DNA of 64,000 bases, from assembly GCA_007922195.1 (NCBI GenBank), contig ML682031.1, positions 310,001 through 374,000 on the forward strand, given 5' to 3'. Each line of letters opens with the position of its first letter. The first letter of the stretch is position 1. The position numbers were made by a program, and so were the translations under genes. Below, piece after piece: positions 55,119 through 64,000 of this stretch. Below the pieces are notes generated by a model that saw nothing but the letters and a program-made list of their open reading frames with translations, ran no database searches and had not been told where the DNA came from. This DNA comes from Podocnemis expansa. Its lineage: Eukaryota > Chordata > Testudines > Podocnemididae.

Positions 55119-55560
55119 GCAAAAAGCACAAATTTTGAAGCCTGGTGTCCTGAGCCTAGTCCACTATCCAAAATGGTGTATAGGGAGAAGCAGAAGGTCC
55201 CTCAGAACAGGGAAGCTAACTGTAAATCATTAAAACCATCAAAGCTCTTCTCTCTAAAATCTTCTAAAACTACTTACAGATGTACAATATATGTTCACAG
55301 ATAAAGGATAACGCCAAAGTTTTGGACCTGTGAGGCTCCCATCCACATCATGCACTGATGAGAAGAAACTCGAGAGGTGCTCAGTCCACCCTACCCCCTA
55401 TATCCCCTCAATCGGGGGATGTGAGCAAAGCATACATGCTGATCAATAGACATTGCTTTCAACCTTCTTCAGCTCTGGGCACATGGAGAACATGTGTACC
55501 CACAGTGGAATGCACATAATGATCTTCTCTGAGTGCTGGTCACTAAATATTATTTACAAC

Positions 55561-56746
55561 TAGACTCTGTCTACAGGTGGGCCTGAATAAGGGCCCAAAT
55601 TCAGCAGATCAACCAAGCTACTCAGATGCTTGAAGTTAAACTTTGGTAACACATGCTTCTGTCAGTGTTCCATTTAAATAGTTGGAATCAACTCTTAGCT
55701 GCTTCTTTTTAAATCAAATGGGTGCAGGAGCTGTGAAGGACTCCAGATACTCTGGAACTAGAAAGAAAGAAAGACTTGGAGCTTTCTCTGTAAGGGCCAA
55801 CTGCACTCCCAGGCTTTAAAAAAAAAAAAAAAAAGATGCACCAAACTCTTCAAGTAGCTCAAGCCAGATGGGGATGGAGACAGCCATACTGGAGGGGAAG
55901 TGAAGGTCTTTGCCCTGAAGACTGATGCTCAGAAGCCTGCCTTTACTATCTGCACGTACATTAGAGCCAACCTTAGTTAGGGATTCCCTGTAAGGAAGTG
56001 TTATTGTTAGATGTTTAAGAATATTGTATTGGGTGTGTTTTTGATGTATATTTTATGTGGGAGAGGCAGGAAGCTGCTGCTCAAAACTCTTCACCCAGTT
56101 AGTTCAGCCTAACACAGAAGAAACAGCCACATCAGAGAGGAGGTGAAGATCTCTGCCCTGAGGGCTGATGATCACAGGCATTCTTCTACTTATTGCAGCA
56201 AGAAGATAACCAGAAAGAGAAGAACACCAGCCTATACAAACAGCTGAGCACTTCGTGTTTGCTTGGTTTAGGGCAGCATGGTGACATCAACGTCAAATCA
56301 GTGGTGCATGTTTTAAATGCACAGGATTTCAAGACAGTGTATTGTTTGGTATGGAGAAACTCTGTATAGTATTCACTGTATTTTTGCAATGATAAAAATC
56401 ACATTTAGATTTATGAAGGATCTATGTTAACCTTCAGATTATTTTCTTATAAATAGAAAGATTTATCTTCTTTCAAGTCCGAGCAGCTTCACTACATTTG
56501 TGACGTCTTTATTCCGGACTAGAATTAACTCAAAGTACAGGCATCCATGACCGTTCAAACTGGCATATTTATCTTCTGTTTTACCCACACTTGGGAGTTC
56601 TGCTGTCCTAACAGACTGAACCCACCCACTGTCCCTACAGTAAAATGGGATTAGACTGGGTACTTGTGGAATCAAAAACTTCAGTGAGTTACGCTTGCAT
56701 CCAAAACTAAAGCATTACCTGCCTAGGGCATATTACCCTTAGCTTC
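55561..56746. other. No gene; ~80-bp imperfect direct repeats
   Basis: Segments 55876-55953 and 56124-56201 share the order GAGACAGCCAYA..., GGWGAAGRTCTYTGCCCTGARG and GCTGATGMTCA, offset 248 bases. They could be terminal or tandem repeats of an unrecognised element. A poly(A) run lies at 55818-55834. The minus frame 56463-56675 is listed as a weak exon candidate in the findings. Confidence 0.4.
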
Positions 56747-56915
56747 GGGGAATGTCTACACTGCCCAAGTAAGTAAGTAAATCAACCCCACAGCAGTCTC
56801 AGAGCGTGGAGCAACTGATATGGTGCTAAGCAGCTAAAAACAACATTGCAGACATTCCCACTCAGGCTGGAGACTGGGTTACAGAGCCTACATTCCCACT
56901 TAAATGGGAACCAAT
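56747..56915 (+). mobile_element. hAT MITE of the GTCTACACTGC type, partial
   Basis: GGGGAATGTCTACACTGCCC at the left; ACATTGCAGACATTCCC at 56843-56859 is the opposed inner end; then CTCAGGCTGGAGACTGGG. The right half of the usual palindrome is missing. Confidence 0.55.
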
Positions 56916-57864
56916 ACTACTATTTTGAGCCCAGGCTGACCTGCTGCCATGGGTTTAGTTGTGTGGTTTGTTTTTGATTTGTTTTATTGCAACACATGAT
57001 GCACCTTAGTGTAGTTTCAGGGACATGCAAGATCAGTATTCATATAATTTCCTTGTTAAAACCACACACTAACATCCCAGAACATATACAATGTATGCAT
57101 CAGTCAAACACAGTCCCCCAGAATTACTTTCCAGCTGTGAGTTAGTTGAAATGGCCTCAACCTTCTGTAGTTACATTACTTGTTCCTTTTATAAACAAAA
57201 TATTATTTCATTTATAACAATTTCCTGGACTATCCATTATTAAAATTTGCCTTCAGAAATGAATTTACATTTGAATGATCTCATTACTTCTGAACAAGCG
57301 AATTACTGCCTCTAGTGAACAAAATAATTAGACTTGTGTTCACTGTTCTCATGTTCTTCCTTAGCAGCCGTGATGTAATGACCGCCTCAGAATATAGGAC
57401 TAGATAGACAGAAAGAGATAACCACATATAAGCTTACATATCAAGCAAGCAAGCAAAGGCATTTTGTACAGGGTGCGATTTTTCTGTTTCACTACTCAAC
57501 TAATGAAAAAATTCTAGGCTTCCATAATGAACTGTTGGAACAGTCATGGGCAATCAGCACCTCCTGCATTTTAAATCTGGGTACTCGAATTCTGTGGTGG
57601 CGAGGATCATATAAGAATCTACACAGATAAATGTGTTCCTCTAAAAAAAATGGAGCCAGACTGTTTACTCCAATCACTTTGCCTACGCCATGCTGGGCTG
57701 TCACAAATACTGTTTGTTGTCAGCTGGTCGTTAATCAGATGAAGGTTATTGCAAAGAAGAACAATGAAAAGTACAAATTACAAACTTGAGAGTGTACTTA
57801 ACATATCTATGTATGCTCTAATGCAATGGTAAGGCACCATTTGACAGCAAGACCACCTCCATCT
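56916..57864. other. No annotated gene; weak exon candidate on minus
   Basis: The minus frame 57492-57704 has a peptide of mixed composition (see findings). The rest is AT-rich without features. Confidence 0.35.
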
Positions 57865-57975
57865 AGAGCCCTGCAGATCCGTGGGTATCCTCATCCACTG
57901 ATGCGGGTATAGATAACCGCAGACCCATTACTGCGGATTGATCCACAGATGCAGAGTCTATTTTTATCTGCCCAG
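57865..57975 (+). mobile_element. Short DNA element, AGAGCCCTGCAGATCC type
   Basis: AGAGCCCTGCAGATCCGTGGG, TATAGATAACCGCAGACCC, TACTGCGGATTGATCCAC, then ATCTGCCCAGGGTGC. GCGGAT/ATCCGC words repeat in both orientations, as in the reptile hAT family with GGATATCCG cores. The ends are poorly preserved. Confidence 0.5.
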
Positions 57976-59054
57976 GGTGCAATCCATTGCTCATTCCACC
58001 ATATTGTTATGACACTAATGAGGTCAAATTGTCCTTGTTCTCTAGTGCCACTGCCACGATGTCTCGGTACTTTCTATTTATACTATCTTGAAGTAGCAGA
58101 ATTGCAATGATTCAAGAGCATCTGAATCTTAGTTAGCTACTGTTAATTTCCATGACTTCTTACCAACTACTGCACTTTTCCATCTCCTTGACCACACTTT
58201 GGTTTGGGTTTTGTATCCTGGCCTAATTTTCCAGACCCCAGGCCTCATTTTTGGGCTCTTATATCAGCTTTATGTATTAGGCTCTCACTTTCTACTACAC
58301 CACTGAACACTCCTTTAAGAAGGAAGGTCTTTAGAAGGCTGACTAACAGGTAGGATGTTTCCATACACTATGAATTTTTAGAAAAAATATTTTATTTATT
58401 GTAACAAAAATAAAAATTCTGTAATAATTTATAACTAACTGTCCCGCTATAGACTCTGTACCTTTCTTTTGCAACCTGCTCTCAGTTTCATCCATTCATA
58501 TGAAGATCCTGTCTTATCAAGAAGTGCCCCTATTCCAGTCAGATATCAATTTCCATGCATTTTACTTAAGTGGGATTCCACTGCACCTGCCTCCTACCAA
58601 GAAAGTCCTATAAAATTTAGAAGTGATCTTTCTCCACAATTTTTAATACAACCTACAGAACACAGTATCTTGTCTATACAGTACTGAAGTCTTGACTATG
58701 GGGGTGTGATTTGTAGAGAACTTTAATTATTGAGCTCTTACTGTCCCATGTAGACCCTATGTGTGTGAACTAAAAGGTACCTTGCTCATATTAGAACAGC
58801 CTTGTCTAAAACAGAACTACTCAACACAAACTAGGTGCCTCATAACTCAAGCCAGCAAGGCCTACATGGAGCAGTTAGAGTGCATCACTTAGAAGCTCTA
58901 CAAATCATATGACCAAAGTCTAGTCTGCAGTGCCACATAGATGCATCCAGTCTAGGTACTTATATGGCCCTCAGCACTCAAGCATCTGAACATCTCACAA
59001 TTGTTAGTGAGTTCTGATGTGAGATATGGAACTACTGCCCACCTGTCACTCAAG
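57976..59054. other. No gene recognised
   Basis: A chance plus frame at 58469-58687. No other structure. Confidence 0.5.
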
Positions 59055-59140
59055 GGGAACAGAAGCACCGTGCACACAAAGTGACTCATCTGCGGTCCCA
59101 CAGGAAGCCCGCAGTTGAGCTGGGAACTGAACCCAGGTAT
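59055..59140 (-). repeat. Possible MIR fragment, reversed
   Basis: Plus AAGTGACTCATCTGCGGTCCC, ACAGGAAGCCCGCAGTTGAGC, TGGGAACTGAACCCAGG follows the reversed CORE and B-box order of MIR (compare 43930-43995). Confidence 0.5.
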
Positions 59141-60214
59141 GTTGATTTGCAATCTGGAGTCGAACCTCGTAGGTCAGCCTTTCTGCCCCATCAGAGATTT
59201 ACATTGTCTGCATTTGCATTCTTCAACAACACTCTAAAATCCCCCATAAAAGGGAGCTCATTCATTAATAAAGTCCATTGATTTTCAGAGTGATTGCCAC
59301 AAAGTTTTACCACACAGAATTCTACTGGTTCCACCTCTAGTAAATTCTACAGATCTGGTCCATAAAGAGTGATGCAATAATGTGCATGCAGAAGTATCAC
59401 AAGACCACATACATAACCATAGCACAAAAAACAGTGGGCTGAACCTGTGGGAAACTGAAAAAAGGTCAGCCATTGTTTTTATTGACTATTAGTTTTGCAA
59501 AACTTCTCAATAATTGCACAGAACTTGATACTTAAATTGTAAACCATGATTATTCTGATAACCACGCTCTTTCCCTCCCCTCCCCACCTTGCTTCAATTC
59601 CAGCAAGATTGTAGCAGCTAATATATCACAAGCCTTTAGAGTCAGAGGTTAATGCTTTATAATATTTGAAAACTGGAATCCCCAGCTGCTTTCAAATGGT
59701 ATAAATCAGTGATTTCCAAGCTCTAGTGGTTCTTGAGATGGTGGTTACTAAAACAGGCTAAAATGGATGTGGGGTGAAGAGAGTCAAGACCGTGAATTAG
59801 AGTGATATGAATTTATGGACCAATTTCATGTGACTTACTAGGATTATAAATGAATTTTTTTAGCATTTGTAGTGCACCCATCATTGTAGTATTTAGGCAC
59901 TGAATCTTAGATACAAAGAAAAGCAAAGTTCACTGATGCCCATTGGCAAACAGCACTTATTTCTAGCCCTCCTGGTCTGTGATATAACAGATGATGAAAG
60001 TGGTAAACTTTTGATACTTGAGTAGGCTCCAATACTTGACTCTATTGCCACAAATCCTATCTGACAATAGAATTGATGTAAAACAGACCATGAGTGATGT
60101 CCCTGTACCTCTTATTCCTACTGAAAAGAGAATAAAATGGAGACCTGCCATAAGAAATAAAGTCCACAAATAGAGATTCACTGCTGAGCCACCAAATCTG
60201 TGGCAAAAGGGTGC
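59141..60214. other. No gene recognised
   Basis: No supported feature. Confidence 0.5.
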
Positions 60215-60365
60215 TTTTCCCAGCTCTGCAATAATCTTTCTGGACTAGACCCTTATCCTCACTTTAGCCATCTCTAAAATGGGAATACTACAGTCCATCT
60301 TTGTAAAGTGCTTTGATATACTTGGAAGGAAGATATCACAATGCTCAGTAGGTACACAACTGCAT
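60215..60365 (+). repeat. MIR/CORE-SINE, forward
   Basis: CCCAGCTCTGCAATAATC, CTTATCCTCACTTTAGCCATC, TCTAAAATGGGAATACTAC, TTTGTAAAGTGCTTTGATATAC: the CORE segment and following part of MIR in the correct order. The tRNA head is missing or decayed. Confidence 0.7.
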
Positions 60366-60660
60366 CACAAATTAAGAGCATAAGAAAAGGATCTATGAAG
60401 AGGCATCAGTTGATATGAAATGTATTGCTCTACAACATTCAAAGGAGCAGTAAGGCCGCAAGCCAGGAAATGACTTTCAGTAAAGGTGTGAGAACACTAG
60501 CGGGCAATGAAATGCATTATTTAGGACTGGCTATTCAAAATGTGTTCCCATTGATCATTTGAATGATGGAGGAGGAGGGCATAACCTCTTTCCTCTGAAA
60601 GAGTTATCTGGTGTTTAAAAGAGCAATTCTATATAACATATAGAGTTAGTTGCTATAAAT

Positions 60661-60785
60661 CAGTTGTTTTCAATCTGGGGGCCATGGACTATGCCTAAGG
60701 GAACCATGAAAGGTGATTGTTACCGTAAAACAGTGGTTTTCAACCTGTGGTCCTACGTCTAAGATTTCCAAAGGTGTATAAATTC
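60661..60785 (+). mobile_element. Two fragments of a hAT family
   Basis: CAGTTGTTTTCAATCTGGGGGCC (60661) and CAGTGGTTTTCAACCTGTGG (60731) are two left ends about 70 bases apart, the second followed by TCCTACGTCTAAGATTTCC. Neither has a visible right end. This may be a truncated element or one insertion at the edge of another. Confidence 0.5.
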
Positions 60786-61648
60786 AGTTTCACTCTTGTT
60801 GATAGAGAGTTGTACTTCCTTTCTCTTATGGCTGTATACATTGGCTTTGCCACCACTGTATTATAGATATGCACAGTAAAGTATAGAGTTTCTCATCTGT
60901 CAGCTTTAAAAAAAAAAAAAGGAGCAAAATCACTCTAGCCCTGTGAAGGGGAGATATAGCAATGATGACAATACGAGATGACATACCAGTCTGTAAACTT
61001 GCCAATGCAAATGGACCAGAAGTGGCCAGAAGACCACACTGTGAACATTAAGAAAGCAAAGTCCAAGCAAACACATATGGCCATAGTCCTCTTCAAAGTT
61101 AGAAATATTACTATCCCTGTCCAAAACAAAAATCCCTGTTAGTCAGAATTTTCATGAAGACCTGGGAACAGCTGAGGTGGCTTGGTCTCACTAGGGAAAT
61201 AAATTTCCATAGCTGATTTAATCTGTGAAAACATTAACCTAATGGCAGCAGCTGTGCTCAGAAAGCGGAGGACCTCTCTGAAATAATACAGCACAGATCA
61301 TCCTTACAGACACATTCTATCAGTGTCCATATACTGCCAAAGGTATAGCTGGACTTCTATTTACAAAGAAGCTGAAACACAGAATTCAATAGTATTTAAT
61401 CTAATACAATTTCAGCACTTTAGGTCTCAGGGTGTTTACCTTGAAACACCTATTACTGGAGGATCTGATTTTCACAAAATGATAATCTTCACCACTGTGA
61501 AGATCAGACCACTTTAGGACACTCCAAAAGCCGTGCAAACTTCCAGACCCCTGACTTCTGATTCTAGGCAAGCCTGATTTCTGTCAGGTTTATTTCTTCC
61601 CCTCCCTCAACCTGAAAATCTAATCTCTGTTTTCTCACACCTGTCTAA
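60786..61648. other. No gene recognised
   Basis: Overlapping minus frames at 60930-61129 are not supported as exons. Confidence 0.45.
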
Positions 61649-61925
61649 CAGGGGTCTGCAACCTGTGGTTCTGAAACCTCCTTCAGCTCTGTGGCTGCCC
61701 ACTTGCAACCCCAGGCTCCCCATCCCTTCATCCACCACTGGCATTGGTGGACACTGAGAGCTGCCCATGCCAGGCTCCAGGCTCCTCATCCCACCAGGGG
61801 ATCCTTCAGCAGGTGCCCTGGCCCAAGTCCCCCCAGCAGAAAGCTACCCATTGCAGCTCTCAAAACCATTGGTTATTGAAGAAACTGTTTAAAATGCCTC
61901 TTATCTTTCAGATTGCTGCCCCTCC
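61649..61925 (+). mobile_element. hAT element, third copy of the 10478 family
   Basis: CAGGGGTCTGCAACCTGTGG at the left; GCAGCTCTCAAAACCATTGG, TTATTGAAGAAACTGTTTAAAATG and CAGATTGCTGCCCC at the right. The core is shorter than in the copy at 10478. No target duplication visible. Confidence 0.7.
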
Positions 61926-62441
61926 CAGTCAACCTTATTCATTGGCAAAAGTTGTGACAGAAACTTAGAAGTAAATACACAGTCTTTGTGCATCATCTAT
62001 AAATTCATGTTAATTCAACATTATGGTCAAAACTTTAAAAGAAAACTGAAAGACCCACCTTGCTTTGGGAACCAATGCCTCACTAATCTACTAAAATTCA
62101 TTGACACGGTCAACAAGCACATAGACAAAGGTAATCCAGTGAACATAATGCACTTAGATTTTCAGAAAGCCTTTGACAACGCCACTCAGAGTCTCTTAAG
62201 CAAAGTAACCTGTCCCTGGATAAGATGGAAGGTCCTTTCCTGGAGTAAATGGTCAAAAGTAAGATAGAAAACAAAGCAGTAGGAATAAACGGTCAGTTAC
62301 AAAAATGGAGTGAGACAAACAGTGGTGTGCCCCAAGAATCTGTACAGAGACCAGCACTGTTCAACGTATTGATAAATGATCTGGAAAAAGAGTAAATAGT
62401 GAGGTGGTAAAATCAGCAGAAGATAAAAAACTAGTCAAGAT

Positions 62442-62449
62442 AGTTAAGT
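62442..62449. repeat. hAT target duplication, left
   Basis: AGTTAAGT, 7 of 8 matches to ATTTAAGT at 62593-62600. Confidence 0.8.
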
Positions 62450-62592
62450 CAGGGCTCAACAAAAACCAAGCACCAGGTCACCATGTATCCTGGCACTCAA
62501 CTCCGCTGAGCAAATGCAGTGGAGGAGTGACCTCTGGCCACCAAAAACAAAACTGCTAGTGCCTACCTGGAAACCAGTTTTGTTGAGCCCTG
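62450..62592 (+). mobile_element. hAT MITE, 143 bp, inside CR1
   Basis: CAGGGCTCAACAAAA at the left is the exact inverse complement of TTTTGTTGAGCCCTG at the right (15 bp). An 8-bp duplication flanks it. The related CR1 at 35150 reads straight through ATTTAAGTCCAAAGCAG, which is the empty target. The minus frame 62563-62859 across its edge is not a gene. Confidence 0.9.
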
Positions 62593-62600
62593 ATTTAAGT
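62593..62600. repeat. hAT target duplication, right
   Basis: ATTTAAGT, also present once at the empty site near 35216. Confidence 0.8.
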
Positions 62601-63585
62601 CCAAAGCAGACTGGATAGAGTTATAAAGGGATCGTCTAAAACTGGATGACTGGGCAACAAAATGACAGATGAAATTCACTGCTGATAAATGCAAAGTAAA
62701 GAACACTGTCAAACACAATCCCAACAATAAATACACAATGACAGGGTCTAAACTGGCTGTTGGAAAAGAGAAAGAAAAAGAAATCATGGAATCATTGTGG
62801 CTAGTTCTTAGAAAATATTCACTCAATGTACAGTTGCAGTTAAAAAAAGCTAACAGCATGTTGGACTTCTTTCAAAACGAGATAGATAATAAGACAGAAA
62901 ATATCATATTGCCTCTACATAAATATATGGTATGTCCGCATCTTGAATACTGTCTGTAGATCTGGTTGCCTCACCTTAAAGGAGAACTGGAATTAGAACT
63001 GGTATAGAAAAAAGTGAAAAAAATGATTAAGAGTGTGGAACACCTTCCATAAGAAGAGAGCTTAATAACAATGAGATTTTTCTTCTTGAAAAGAAGACAA
63101 TGAAGGTGGGATACAACAGATTTATAAAATCATGACTGGGGTGGAGAATGAAAATAGAGCAGTGTTACTTACTCCTTCGCATGACGCAAGAAGTTGGTGT
63201 CATGAAATTAATAGGCAGAAGGTTTAAAAACAAACAAAAGGAAGCACTTCTTCACACTAGGCACAGTCAACCTGTGAAACCTGTTGCCCAAAGGACATTG
63301 TGAAGGTCACGACAATAACAGGGGCCAAAGAAGAACTAGATAAGTTCATGGAATATTGGTCCATTCATGGCTATTCATCAGAATGTGCAGAGTTGCAAAA
63401 CCATGCTCTGAAATGTCCCTGGCCTCCTGTTTCCCAGAAGCTGGAAATTGGTAACAGGGGGATGGATCTCTTCATGATCACTTGTTCTGTTCTTTCTCTC
63501 GGAAGAACCTGTCATTGGCCACAGGATACTAGGTTAGAGGGACCATTGGTTTGACCCAGTATGGCTGTTCTTTTGTTCTTAATGG

Positions 63586-64000
63586 ATCAGTCTCGGTCAA
63601 TTTTAAAAAGATAAATGTTAATTTATGTCATTTTGGGGCTCCCAAGAGCCCCATTTGTCTAAAGAGAAGCCTGACTCTGCCAGGAGTTGCTAGCTACGAG
63701 ACACATTATGCTGTCAGGTTTTTTTTCCCCAACACAAAATTTGTCTTGATAGGGTTAGAGGCACCTCACTAAGGGGCAAAATCTATATCTGCTTAGTAAA
63801 GAAGTTCCTAAAATAGGGCTTTTCTCACCTAAAATATCCACCTGTGTCCCAGCCCCAGCCACAAAAATCCTGACACTTCCTTCTATGACACAAGCACCAT
63901 CATCCAACCCCCACTCAGCTAGCTCAACAACAGCTGAAAGGAATTCAAGCAAACTTTTAACAATGAAATTTATATGCGTGCTAGGAAGCATGAACCATTT
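63586..64000. other. No gene recognised
   Basis: Short frames on both strands without a domain. No repeat end supported. Confidence 0.45.

Larger units (their letters stand above)
52119..55560 (-). mobile_element. DIRS-like retrotransposon, decayed, with nested insertion
   Basis: In minus-strand order: a leader/terminal region (about 55560-55320) related to 34819-35121; gag remnants (55118-52840); a fold-back insertion at 52502-52716; RT start near 52468-52370; and tyrosine recombinase remnant near 52260-52119. DIRS elements use a tyrosine recombinase rather than an integrase to insert. The presence of gag, RT and recombinase pieces in this order is the main evidence. Large internal deletions and many stops are present. 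A Gypsy-type origin is less likely because no integrase or protease was seen. Confidence 0.55.
62050..63585 (+). mobile_element. CR1 LINE, second subfamily, with nested MITE
   Basis: Starts in the RT fingers (CFGNQCLTNLLKFIDTV) and carries motif A as MHLDFQKAFDNATQS (about 62146-62190). The motif B block CCCCAAGAATCTGTACAG is present but out of frame, and motif C is decayed to SAEDKK near 62411-62428. The 3' part, 62593-63585, aligns with 35216-36165 and ends GACCATTGGTTTGACCCAGTATGGC...GTTCTTAATG. Frames at 61986-62267, 62669-62959 and 63300-63554 are its coding remnants. A hAT MITE interrupts it after motif C. Confidence 0.85.

Overview
This is a gene-poor stretch of vertebrate nuclear DNA. 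It is AT-rich, has almost no long open frames outside retrotransposons, and is crowded with old interspersed repeats. The repeat mix points to a sauropsid, most likely a turtle, with a crocodilian as the alternative. It includes several CR1-type LINEs ending in short ATTCTATG-like motifs, a MIR/CORE-SINE with a tRNA head and a reptile-type tail, many non-autonomous hAT elements, palindromic Penelope-like fragments and a DIRS-like retroelement. Family names come from recognising motifs and layout by eye; no database was searched.

Layout. 1-1305: 3' part of a decayed CR1 (+). 3140-4500: MIR tail, Penelope-like fragment, and an 848-bp hAT element with a perfect 8-bp target duplication and an assembly gap. 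5660-6461: two more hAT elements. 7026-9828: the best preserved LINE, a CR1 with a 677-codon reverse transcriptase frame; it has one frameshift and substitutions in both an endonuclease and an RT active-site motif. 10478-14446: hAT, reversed CR1, Penelope-like element. 15611-19996: several Penelope-like fold-back insertions and hAT elements. 21415-22740: an old L3/CR1-like LINE (-) split by a hAT element. 23250-23621: a candidate terminal coding exon (-) with splice acceptor, stop and two AATAAA signals, the only good hint of a host gene. 24511-34000: mostly unannotated intron-like or intergenic DNA with fold-back insertions, a nested hairpin element and a 70-bp AC microsatellite. 34819-36165: an isolated DIRS-like terminal repeat, then a second CR1 subfamily. 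37019-40490: three short hAT elements with target duplications and a 109-bp near-identical duplication. 42165-46440: MIR copies and a decayed LINE of another clade carrying a nested DNA element. 49720-50480: two hAT elements. 52119-55560: a DIRS-like element (-) with gag, RT and tyrosine-recombinase remnants, split by a fold-back insertion with a perfect 12-bp target duplication. 56747-61925: hAT and MIR fragments. 62050-63585: a second copy of the CR1 subfamily seen at 35150, with a 143-bp hAT MITE inside it; the 35150 copy preserves the empty site.

There is no operon or pathway to describe. The biology here is layered transposition. The most informative signals are the fold-back elements with 10-12 bp target duplications, the shared nnnTAnnn target signature of the hAT insertions, the empty/filled site pair, and the unidentified terminal exon.
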